Assembly: GCA_964475115.1 (NCBI GenBank)
Contig: CAYYVJ010000013.1
Span: 1-29,790, forward strand
Length of the DNA stretch: 29,790 nucleotides
Source: CAYYVJ01 sp964475115
GTDB taxonomy: Bacteria; Bacillota; Clostridia; Lachnospirales; Lachnospiraceae
Direction of reading: 5' to 3'
The position numbers were made by a program, and so were the translations under genes. The notes under the pieces are model-generated. The model saw only the letters and a program-made list of their open reading frames with translations, did not search any database and had not been told where the DNA came from. Below, one piece after another: positions 23,586 to 29,790 of the stretch. How positions within the stretch are numbered: position 1 is the first letter of the stretch; every line of letters begins with the position of its first letter.

Positions 23586-24767
23586 ATGTTATTAATTAAA
23601 AATGGCATAATTTATACAATGACTGGTGATGTATTAGATCCAGGAAGTGTTTTAATTGAAAATGATAAAATTATAGAAGTGGGAAAAGAAATGAAAACAC
23701 CAATACAAGAGCAGGATACGATTATTGATGCAAGCGGCTTGTGGGTCATGCCAGGACTGATAGATGCACATTGTCATATCGGGATTACAGAAGAAAAGAT
23801 GGGAATAGAAGGAGATGACTGTAATGAGGAATCCACGCCTATAACACCTTACTTGAGGGCTATAGATGCGATTAACACAATGGACCCTGCCTTTCATAAC
23901 GCTTTGCAGGCAGGCATCACTTCTGTAATGGTTGGACCTGGAAGTTGTAATGCTGTTGGTGGACAATTTGTATTTTTGAAAACACATGGAAGAATGATTG
24001 AAAAAATGATTGTTTTAGAACCAGCGGCTATGAAAGTCTCATTTGGAGAAAATCCTAAGGCAGCTTATAAAGAAAAAAATATGCAGCCAACTTCGAGGAT
24101 GTCCATAGCTGCGCTTTTGCGAAAAGAATTACTTCAAGCTGTACAATATAAGAAAAAAAAGGACATGGCAAGAAAAAACAAGGAAGACTTTGAAGAAGAT
24201 TTTGAAAAAGAGCCATGGATTCCAGTACTTGACAGGACAATTCCACTAAAGGCTCATGTCCACCGGGTTGATGATATAATGACGGCAATTCGTATTGCAA
24301 AAGAATTTAATGTTAAGATGACATTAGATCACTGTTCGGAAGGGCATATTATAGCAAATGAGATTAAAGAAAGTGGATTTCATGCTAATTTTGGTCCTGA
24401 TTTGGCAAGTAGAAATAAACTTGAAATTCAAAACGCAGATTTTAAAACATCTGGTGTATTAGCAAAGGCAGGAGTTAAGGTTTCTATTATTACGGACCAC
24501 CCAGTAACATTGATTCAATATTTGCCAATATATGCAGGATTGGCAGCTAAGCATGGACTTGGAATTATGGAAGGACTTAAAGCGATTACAATAAACCCGG
24601 CACTTATTTGTGGAGTGTCTGACAGAGTGGGTAGTATTGAAGTAGGAAAAGATGCTGATATTGCAATCTATACAGGAAATCCAATGGAAGTTTTCACAGA
24701 AACTGTTTATACCTTAGTGGATGGAGAAATTGTTTATCAAAGAGAAGATCAAGATAACCACTCCTAG
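23586..24767 (+). CDS. Metal-dependent amidohydrolase (imidazolonepropionase-related)
   Basis: 393 residues, ATG behind GGAGGAG. The composite beta-sandwich/barrel layout is clear: N-terminal LLIKNGIIYTMTGDVLDPGS, metal ligands His62 and His64 (PGLIDAHCHIG), then His224/His226 (LKAHVHR), His249 (LDHCSEGH) and Asp304 (ITDHPV), and the closing VGKDADIAIYTGNP sandwich strand. This matches COG1228-like amidohydrolases, many annotated as hydantoinase-, dipeptidase- or imidazolonepropionase-like; the substrate is unknown. The rest of a histidine degradation pathway is not seen nearby. An unusual Lys/Glu-rich insert (about 188-208) follows the conserved core. It stands alone and ends in a strong terminator. 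Confidence 0.88.
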   Translation: MLLIKNGIIYTMTGDVLDPGSVLIENDKIIEVGKEMKTPIQEQDTIIDASGLWVMPGLIDAHCHIGITEEKMGIEGDDCNEESTPITPYLRAIDAINTMDPAFHNALQAGITSVMVGPGSCNAVGGQFVFLKTHGRMIEKMIVLEPAAMKVSFGENPKAAYKEKNMQPTSRMSIAALLRKELLQAVQYKKKKDMARKNKEDFEEDFEKEPWIPVLDRTIPLKAHVHRVDDIMTAIRIAKEFNVKMTLDHCSEGHIIANEIKESGFHANFGPDLASRNKLEIQNADFKTSGVLAKAGVKVSIITDHPVTLIQYLPIYAGLAAKHGLGIMEGLKAITINPALICGVSDRVGSIEVGKDADIAIYTGNPMEVFTETVYTLVDGEIVYQREDQDNHS

Positions 24768-24779
24768 TGATAAGAAGAA

Positions 24780-24830
24780 ACAATCAGAAGGGAGATGAAA
24801 AAATCTCTCTTCTGATTGTATTTATTTTAA
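24780..24830. terminator. Strong 17-bp terminator, probably bidirectional
   Basis: ACAATCAGAAGGGAGAT (24780-24796) pairs with ATCTCTCTTCTGATTGT (24803-24819), with one G-U pair and a GAAAAA loop. ATTTATTTTAAT follows on the plus strand and a T-rich tract on the minus strand, serving both the amidohydrolase and the facing small gene. Confidence 0.85.
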
Positions 24831-24853
24831 TATTAGGGGAATATTAAATTACT

Positions 24854-24916
24854 TTAGCAGTTTTTGGAAGCGTCATTTCTACTATTTTCATTATTGGCAT
24901 TTCTGTTGTTATCCAT
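24854..24916 (-). CDS. Tiny Asn-rich peptide gene (20 residues)
   Basis: ATG at 24916 has a perfect GGAGGT site (24924-24929) at the ideal distance of seven bases, on the minus strand, and the frame ends in TAA after 20 codons. The peptide (MDNNRNANNENSRN then DASKNC) has eight Asn, no hydrophobic segment and a C-terminal cysteine. It sits between a bidirectional terminator and the end of the GntR gene, with a 15-base palindrome (24948-24962, GATAATATTATTATC) upstream. It may be the last gene of the gntR unit. Short Asn-rich peptides occur in Lachnospiraceae, but I cannot name a family or function; a spore-related or signalling role is only a guess. Confidence 0.5.
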   Translation of the reverse strand: MDNNRNANNENSRNDASKNC

Positions 24917-25008
24917 TTTGTCTACCTCCAAAAGAATTATTAGCTACGATAATATTATTATCAAATAAGAAAATTATATTCCTTTATCATAATTCCATTG
25001 TAAGGAAA

Positions 25009-25722
25009 TTAGGATTCTTTAAAATACCATTCTCTTAATTCACTAATGCGCTCTTTTAGAAAGCGACCTGCAACTTCTTCTGCAACCTTATCTTTTTGTT
25101 CGACAATGGCATTCATCAGTTCATCCATGTAGATGCGTCCCATTTGATAACCATAGTGTCGAAATACAATTTCATTGAAAGTGCAGGAAAGCAGTTGAAA
25201 AGAATTAACGACCAATGGATAGATATTGTTTCCAGTTGCACAATACATGGCATGATAAAAATCAATCTTTAGTTGCACCATCTGTTTATAATCTTCACAG
25301 GCCATAATTTTTTTATATAAATTTTTTAATATATCTAAGTCTCTTTCCGTTCGATTTAAAGCAGCAAGAGATGCACATTCTTGATCCATATTTAAACGAA
25401 AAATCATCAGGGATTCAAAGGTTTTTTTGTCTAATTTTCCATGGTTGAATTTCATAATGGAAGATAGGACTCCTAGATTGCCAGTTCGAATATAATCACT
25501 TACAAATGTTCCAGTTCGTGGAATGATTTCTACAAAGCCTTTGGATGCCAATTCGGAAAGTCCTGAATGAATAATGGTTTTTGACACTTTCATATGTTTT
25601 TCAAGATCCCGTTCTGTAGGAAGCTTGTCTCCGGGTTGTAGTTCTCCACTTATAATTTTTCTTTCTATTTCATCAACAAATAATTCCTTCATAGTAGGTG
25701 CTACAATTTCTTTATACTCCAT
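25009..25722 (-). CDS. GntR-family transcriptional regulator, FadR subfamily
   Basis: 237 residues, ATG behind AAGGAGG. The N-terminal winged helix reads IISGELQPGDKLPTERDLEK and VSKTIIHSGLSELASKGFVE, then IIPRTGTFV (residues about 16-75). The remaining 160 residues are an all-helical FCD-type effector domain with candidate metal ligands in FRLNMDQECA, IDFYHAMY and the later helices. FadR-type regulators mostly bind small organic acids. The gene is divergent from hypB, and a TGGTCAGACCA palindrome lies between, so it probably represses itself and hypB. The variant second arginine pattern of the recognition helix (SKTIIHSGL instead of SRTTVREAL) suggests an unusual operator preference. Confidence 0.9.
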   Translation of the reverse strand: MEYKEIVAPTMKELFVDEIERKIISGELQPGDKLPTERDLEKHMKVSKTIIHSGLSELASKGFVEIIPRTGTFVSDYIRTGNLGVLSSIMKFNHGKLDKKTFESLMIFRLNMDQECASLAALNRTERDLDILKNLYKKIMACEDYKQMVQLKIDFYHAMYCATGNNIYPLVVNSFQLLSCTFNEIVFRHYGYQMGRIYMDELMNAIVEQKDKVAEEVAGRFLKERISELREWYFKES

Positions 25723-25741
25723 AAATAAATCCTCCTTGATG

Positions 25742-25754
25742 TTGGTCAGACCAA
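25742..25754. promoter_or_regulatory. FadR/GntR-type operator in front of the gntR gene
   Basis: TTGGTCAGACCAA is a perfect 13-base palindrome matching the TGGTnnnACCA consensus of FadR-type regulators. It lies just downstream of the expected start site of the gntR transcript and before its ribosome binding site, a position suited to autorepression. Confidence 0.75.
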
Positions 25755-25766
25755 TGGCTTTAAATT

Positions 25767-25795
25767 AAGATAACATATTTTTAGATGAATAACAA
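25767..25795 (-). promoter_or_regulatory. Promoter of the gntR gene
   Basis: On the minus strand TTGTTA (25790-25795), 17 bases and TATCTT (25767-25772). The start would fall near 25760, six bases before the operator. Confidence 0.5.
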
Positions 25796-25835
25796 GAAGA
25801 AGAAAAGGCTTGTATTTATAAAAGAAAAAACAGTA

Positions 25836-25864
25836 TTGATATTTTTTTAACATTGTGTTAAGAT
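25836..25864 (+). promoter_or_regulatory. Promoter of the hypB-flavoprotein-hypA operon
   Basis: TTGATA (25836-25841), 17 bases and TAAGAT (25859-25864). The palindrome TTAACA-TTG-TGTTAA (25847-25861) overlaps the spacer and -10 and may bind a further regulator. Confidence 0.55.
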
Positions 25865-25873
25865 TTAATCATC

Positions 25874-25885
25874 TGGATAGACCAA
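25874..25885. promoter_or_regulatory. Degenerate FadR/GntR-type operator in front of hypB
   Basis: TGGATAGACCAA keeps the TGG and GACCAA half-sites of the gntR operator, and sits at about +3 to +14 of the hypB transcript, the same geometry as on the gntR side. Confidence 0.45.
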
Positions 25886-25918
25886 AGTTAAATTACAAAT
25901 GAATGGAAGGGAGAAATC

Positions 25919-26584
25919 ATGAAGGAATTCAAGATATTGGAAGTGAAACAAAGTATTTTTGAAAACAACGACAGACAGGCAGATTTATTAAGAGAGCAAC
26001 TGAAAAAAGATAAGATTTTTTTACTGAACTTGATGTCATCACCAGGTTCGGGAAAAACAACTACTTTGATGAGCACGATACCTGTACTACAGGGGGAGAT
26101 GAAGATTGGAGTTATGGAGGCAGATATTGATTCAGATGTTGATGCTGCTACGATTTCATCTACAGGAGCGAAAGTAATTCAGTTACATACTGGTGGAATG
26201 TGTCATTTGGATGCAGATATGACAAAACAGGGTTTGGAAGGTTTAGAGACTGAAGATGTTGATTTTGTGATACTCGAGAATGTAGGAAATCTGGTATGTC
26301 CAGCCGAGTTTGATACGGGCGCATCAAAAAATGCAATGATTCTAAGTGTACCAGAAGGTGATGATAAACCATTGAAATATCCCTTGATGTTTTCTATTTG
26401 CGATGTACTTTTAATTAATAAGATTGATGTTCTTCCGTATTTTGATTTTGATTTAGAAGCTTGTAAGGAACGTGTAAAAAAATTGAATCCAAATATTAAA
26501 ATTATTCCAATTTCCTCTAGGACAGGTGAAGGTATGGATGAATGGTTTGATTGGATTCGTAGTGAAGTTAAAAATTGGGGCTAA
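25919..26584 (+). CDS. hypB: Nickel-insertion GTPase HypB
   Basis: GTPase that passes nickel to metalloenzymes, classically [NiFe]-hydrogenase. 221 residues, ATG behind GGAAGGGAG. P-loop SSPGSGKTT (40-48), switch region with EADIDSDVDA, metal site GGMCHLDADM (Cys95, His96), ENVGNLVCPAEFDTG, and the base-specific NKID. There is no N-terminal CxxCGC and no His-rich stretch, so it does not store nickel. A nickel enzyme is not in the window, so the client is unknown. The flavoprotein gene starts 11 bases behind it. Confidence 0.95.
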   Translation: MKEFKILEVKQSIFENNDRQADLLREQLKKDKIFLLNLMSSPGSGKTTTLMSTIPVLQGEMKIGVMEADIDSDVDAATISSTGAKVIQLHTGGMCHLDADMTKQGLEGLETEDVDFVILENVGNLVCPAEFDTGASKNAMILSVPEGDDKPLKYPLMFSICDVLLINKIDVLPYFDFDLEACKERVKKLNPNIKIIPISSRTGEGMDEWFDWIRSEVKNWG

Positions 26585-26595
26585 TGGAGGAGAAA

Positions 26596-29334
26596 ATGCA
26601 AGAGATTACAAAAATGATATTTCCGGATTGGTATGTATGTAAATATGATGAAGATGTATTGGCACTTGCGAATCATTTAGGAAGAAAAAAAGGAAAAGAA
26701 TCTTATAAGTGGGATGATCCTGAGTATGTGATTTTAGAAGCAGGCGTGGATCAAGATATGGCAAAAGTGGGTATGCACTTGGAGCTCTACAAAGAAAAGA
26801 CTGTTGCAGAAATAGCAAAAGAAATGAATGCGTCAGAAGACTATGTAGAAGAACATATAAAAAGGCTAGCATACTATGGTGTTGCTTTTTGGAATACAGA
26901 TAAAGAACATAATGTAGATGTTTTCTGGGCAGAAACTTGGATTCCTGGTACGATGGAAGTTATTGTAAATAGTGCAGAAAATTGTGAGAAATATCCAATT
27001 ATTGGTTATGCCATGGAAGCTTATGGACGTGTTCGTGGACCAAAGAGCTCTGGTGCATTTCCTGTTGGAGTCGGCTTGATGCGTGTCATTCCGATCCAAT
27101 CTGCAATTGATGGAAATTCTCACGCAGCTTCCTATGAAGAAGTATCCAAGTATTTAGAAGAAAATGATGTATTTACAGTAACTGCATGTTCTTGCCGTAC
27201 GGATCGTGAACTTATGGGAGAAGGCTGTGGACATTTAAAGGAAGATATGTGTATTCAAATGGGTCATGCTGCTGAATACTATATTAAAACAGGTCGTGGA
27301 CGTCAGATTAGCAAAGAAGAAGCTTATGAGATTATCCGAAAAGCAGAAGAAAATGGATTGATGCATCAGATTCCTAATGTGGATGGAAATGGAAAGACGC
27401 ATGCGATCTGTAATTGTTGTGGATGTGGCTGCTTGTCCCTTCGTACAGCTGAAATGTTTAAAAATAATGATATGGTTCGTTCTAACTATGTTGCAAAAGT
27501 TGATAAAGATAAATGTGTTGCTTGTGGTCAATGTGTGGAAAACTGTCCTGTAAATGCATTAAAGATGGGCCAGAAGTTATGCTCTAGCAAAGCAGTTGTG
27601 GAGGATATTACAACAAAAGTAACGCCACGTGACCATAACTGGAAAGAAGAGAATTGGAATTCAGATTATCGTACTAATCGTGAAGACGTTGTAGATTCTG
27701 GTACCTCTCCATGTAAAACAAACTGTCCTGCCCATATTGCAGTACAAGGATACATAAAATTGGCATCTCAAGGAAATTATGCAGAAGCGCTTGAATTAAT
27801 CAAAAAGGAAAATCCATTGCCAGCAGTATGTGGTCGTATCTGTAACCGCCGATGTGAAGATGCATGTACTCGTGGAGATATAGATGAAGCAATTGCAATT
27901 GATGAAATCAAGAAGTTTATTGCACAGCGTGAACTAGATGCAAAGAATCGTTTTATTCCAACAAAGCGTCATGATTATAGTGACAAGAAAATCGCAATCG
28001 TTGGTGCAGGACCAGCAGGTTTATCTTGCGCATATTTCCTTGCTTTGGATGGATATCGTGTTACTGTATTTGAAAAAGAGAAAAAAATAGGTGGCATGCT
28101 TACTATGGGTATCCCATCATTCCGTTTGGAAAAAGAAGTTGTTGAAGCAGAAATTGAAGTAATCAAAGCATTAGGCGTTGAATTCAAGACTGGTATTGAA
28201 GTAGGTAAAGATGTTACATTAGCTGACTTGAGAAATCAGGGATACAAAGCATTTTATCTTGCAATAGGAGCACAAGGTGGACGTCAAATCGGTATAGAAG
28301 GTGAAGACGCAGAAGGTGTGATGTCTGGTATTGATTTCTTGAAATCTATTAATCAGGATGACAGTCAGAGATACGAAGGAAAGGTAGTTGTAATTGGTGG
28401 AGGAAATGTTGCAATTGATGTTTCTCGTACGGCAATTCGTGCTGGAGCAGCTTCAGTAGAACAATTCTGCTTGGAAAATCGGAATCAAATGCCTGCAGCA
28501 GAAGATGAAGTGGAAGAAGCGGAAGAAGAAAACATCAAAATTAATTGTGGCTGGGGACCAAAGCACATTGTGACAGAAAATGGTAAGGTAAAGGCCATTG
28601 AATTTAAAAAATGTATACAGGTATTTGATGCAGATGGTAGATTTAATCCTCAGTATGATGAGAATGAAGTGATAACTGTGGAAGCAGATTACATTTTACT
28701 ATCAGTTGGTCAGTCTGTGATCTGGGATGATTTGTTAAAAGGATCTAATGTAAAATTGAGAAAAAATGGAACAGTAGAAGCAGATGATTTTACATACCAG
28801 ACAGCAGAGGAAGATATCTTTGTAGGTGGAGATGTTTATACGGGGCCAAGTTTTGCAATTGATGCTATTGCGGCAGGAAAGGAAGCGGCAATATCCATCC
28901 ATCGTTTTGTTCAGCCAGGACAGAGTTTAGTACTTGGACGTGATCGTCGTCAATACAAAGAACTAGATAAAACAGCTGTTGTTTTGGAAAGCTTTGATAA
29001 TTCATCTCGTCAACGCCCAGAAAATATAAAAATGGAGAAAAAAGTGACAGAGACCTTCCGTGATTATAGAGGCGTATTGACAGAAGAGCAGATAAAGAAA
29101 GAAACGGAGCGTTGTTTGGGTTGCGGAGTTACCATGGTAGATGAATATATGTGCGTGGGATGTGGCCAGTGTACAACCAAATGTAAATTTGATGCAATTC
29201 ATTTAGAACGAGTTTATGATGGTGAAGGTGTTCACTTCTTGGACATAAAACCAGTAGTTGTTAAAACCATGATTAAACGAAAAGGAAAAATTATTGCAAA
29301 GAACATTAGTCGCGCTTTTTCGAAAGAGGTTTAA
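26596..29334 (+). CDS. Multi-cluster iron-sulfur flavoprotein, GltD/NfnB-like NAD(P)H oxidoreductase
   Basis: The ATG at 26596 (MQEITKMIFPDW) sits right behind GGAGGAG; earlier in-frame starts overlap hypB and have poorer sites. The 912 residues contain a helix-turn-helix-like N-terminal region (about 65-100, VAEIAKEMNASEDYVEEHIK), Cys-rich segments (TACSCRTDRELMGEGCG, ICNCCGCGC), a [4Fe-4S] ferredoxin motif (CVACGQCVENCP, 307-318), a GltD-type N-terminal iron-sulfur domain (Cys373, 377, 412, 416, 420, 424), an FAD site (IVGAGPAGLS, 468-477), an NAD(P)H site (VVVIGGGNVAID, 597-608) and a C-terminal cluster pair (CLGCG..., CVGCGQCTTKC). It should move electrons between NAD(P)H and ferredoxin or another iron-sulfur partner; the partner is unknown. 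Its place between hypB and hypA is unusual. Confidence 0.85.
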   Translation: MQEITKMIFPDWYVCKYDEDVLALANHLGRKKGKESYKWDDPEYVILEAGVDQDMAKVGMHLELYKEKTVAEIAKEMNASEDYVEEHIKRLAYYGVAFWNTDKEHNVDVFWAETWIPGTMEVIVNSAENCEKYPIIGYAMEAYGRVRGPKSSGAFPVGVGLMRVIPIQSAIDGNSHAASYEEVSKYLEENDVFTVTACSCRTDRELMGEGCGHLKEDMCIQMGHAAEYYIKTGRGRQISKEEAYEIIRKAEENGLMHQIPNVDGNGKTHAICNCCGCGCLSLRTAEMFKNNDMVRSNYVAKVDKDKCVACGQCVENCPVNALKMGQKLCSSKAVVEDITTKVTPRDHNWKEENWNSDYRTNREDVVDSGTSPCKTNCPAHIAVQGYIKLASQGNYAEALELIKKENPLPAVCGRICNRRCEDACTRGDIDEAIAIDEIKKFIAQRELDAKNRFIPTKRHDYSDKKIAIVGAGPAGLSCAYFLALDGYRVTVFEKEKKIGGMLTMGIPSFRLEKEVVEAEIEVIKALGVEFKTGIEVGKDVTLADLRNQGYKAFYLAIGAQGGRQIGIEGEDAEGVMSGIDFLKSINQDDSQRYEGKVVVIGGGNVAIDVSRTAIRAGAASVEQFCLENRNQMPAAEDEVEEAEEENIKINCGWGPKHIVTENGKVKAIEFKKCIQVFDADGRFNPQYDENEVITVEADYILLSVGQSVIWDDLLKGSNVKLRKNGTVEADDFTYQTAEEDIFVGGDVYTGPSFAIDAIAAGKEAAISIHRFVQPGQSLVLGRDRRQYKELDKTAVVLESFDNSSRQRPENIKMEKKVTETFRDYRGVLTEEQIKKETERCLGCGVTMVDEYMCVGCGQCTTKCKFDAIHLERVYDGEGVHFLDIKPVVVKTMIKRKGKIIAKNISRAFSKEV

Positions 29335-29335
29335 T

Positions 29336-29677
29336 ATGCATGAATTATCTATTTGTTATAATATAGTAAAGACCTTACAGGATATTGTAGAGGAAAATGA
29401 TATAACAGAAGTGGAATCTATTGTTTTGGAGATAGGAGAACTATCATCGATTGTGCCTAAGTATATGGAAAATTGTTTTCCATGCGCCGTAGATGGAACA
29501 ATGTTTGAAAGGTCTAAACTCACCATAGAAGTAGTGGAAGGTATCGGCCGATGTAAGCAGTGCGGTGATTCTTACCATTTGCTTTCTAATAAAGGAATTT
29601 GCCCACAATGTGAAGTCAATGATTTTGATTTATTGAGTGGCAAGGAATTTAATATCAAAGAAATTGTAGCCTGTTAG
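29336..29677 (+). CDS. hypA: Nickel metallochaperone HypA
   Basis: Delivers nickel together with HypB. The ATG at 29336 gives MHELSI, with the essential nickel ligand His2, and exactly 113 residues; a longer in-frame reading from 29294 would destroy this conserved N-terminus. AAAGAGGT is the binding site. The zinc site is Cys73, Cys76, Cys89 and Cys92 (CKQCGD, CPQCE). Followed by a strong terminator, so the operon contains only hypB, the flavoprotein and hypA; hypCDEF and a hydrogenase are not in the window. Confidence 0.95.
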   Translation: MHELSICYNIVKTLQDIVEENDITEVESIVLEIGELSSIVPKYMENCFPCAVDGTMFERSKLTIEVVEGIGRCKQCGDSYHLLSNKGICPQCEVNDFDLLSGKEFNIKEIVAC

Positions 29678-29694
29678 TGTATCGTAAAACATCT

Positions 29695-29731
29695 AAAAAG
29701 GATTGCTCTTAATAAGATGCAATCCTTTTTT
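29695..29731. terminator. Bidirectional terminator behind hypA
   Basis: AAAAAGGATTGC (29695-29706) pairs with GCAATCCTTTTT (29719-29730), followed by T. The AT-only ends give a U-tract on either strand, suiting the convergent gene at the right edge. Confidence 0.85.
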
Positions 29732-29749
29732 GTGTAAAAAAACTATGTA

Positions 29750-29790
29750 TTATAATTCATCCGCAATACCGAGTAAGATAATTCCAAGGA
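29750..29790 (-). CDS. C-terminal end of an unidentified gene
   Basis: On the minus strand the reading LGIILLGIADEL followed by TAA enters from the right edge, next to the bidirectional terminator. Only 12 codons are visible; the hydrophobic run hints at a membrane protein. Function unknown and the call is weak. Confidence 0.3.
   Translation of the reverse strand, partial: LGIILLGIADEL

Noticed and set aside
23652..24300. Minus-strand frames of 111 and 81 codons inside the amidohydrolase gene
   Set aside because: Antisense shadows with atypical composition and no ribosome binding sites; the plus-strand frame has all metal-binding motifs.
26606..27531. Several minus-strand frames over the flavoprotein gene
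   Set aside because: They mirror codon periodicity of the real gene, are Phe/Ile/Leu-rich and lack starts with binding sites.
1..29790. CRISPR array, prophage, rRNA operon or toxin-antitoxin pair
   Set aside because: No regularly spaced direct repeats, phage structural genes, rRNA sequence or paired small genes were seen on either strand.

Overview
The window reads as chromosomal DNA of an AT-rich, spore-forming, anaerobic Firmicute, most likely a plant-polysaccharide-degrading Lachnospiraceae (Lachnoclostridium / Clostridium phytofermentans type). This rests on strong AGGAGG ribosome binding sites, a sporulation sigma-G gene, an LplA/LplB/YtcP-type sugar transporter with a membrane-bound AraC regulator, a GH43 glycosidase, a DUF5688-like protein, an Ile/Lys/Asn-rich proteome and the yqeG-aroE-aroK-aroQ-efp gene order. 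The genus is inference.

Layout. (1) 1-6.2 kb: a membrane-anchored AraC-type regulator (minus strand, cut by the window edge) diverges from a three-gene ABC sugar importer (lipoprotein, permease, permease) that ends in a large terminator. (2) 6.3-11 kb: sigG, ylmC/ymxH, then a unit with its own strong promoter, nrdR-yqeG-aroE-aroK-aroQ, then efp. A convergent DUF5688-like gene follows. (3) 12.2-16.8 kb: tRNA-Arg(CCG) sits directly upstream of, and apparently in the same transcript as, a membrane-anchored protein, rluF and ligA. metA follows from its own promoter. (4) 16.8-19.7 kb: a GH43 enzyme lies between two decayed stretches. The second holds a rearranged ISL3-family transposase, an unrecognised coding remnant and the C-terminal tail of a MazG-like pyrophosphohydrolase. 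(5) 19.8-24.8 kb: mgtC-like gene, chemotaxis receptor, a TPP riboswitch with its own promoter and terminator but no thiamine gene behind it, a convergent and apparently C-terminally shortened pyridoxamine kinase, and an amidohydrolase. (6) 24.8-29.8 kb: a tiny Asn-rich peptide gene, a FadR-type GntR regulator, and divergently hypB, a 912-residue iron-sulfur flavoprotein and hypA. The end of an unidentified minus-strand gene is at the right edge.

How the genes may work together. The left block is a self-contained oligosaccharide sensing and uptake locus. The centre is housekeeping (sporulation, shikimate pathway, translation, DNA joining, methionine). The right block looks like a regulated nickel/redox module: the GntR gene carries a perfect TGGTCAGACCA-type operator just downstream of its predicted start site, and a degenerate copy sits at the comparable place in front of hypB, so one repressor may control both sides.

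The items most worth a second look are the orphan TPP riboswitch aimed antisense into the pyridoxamine kinase gene, the GntR / hypB-flavoprotein-hypA locus, the tRNA-led mRNA, and the 20-residue Asn-rich peptide. Nothing here is a proven new system.
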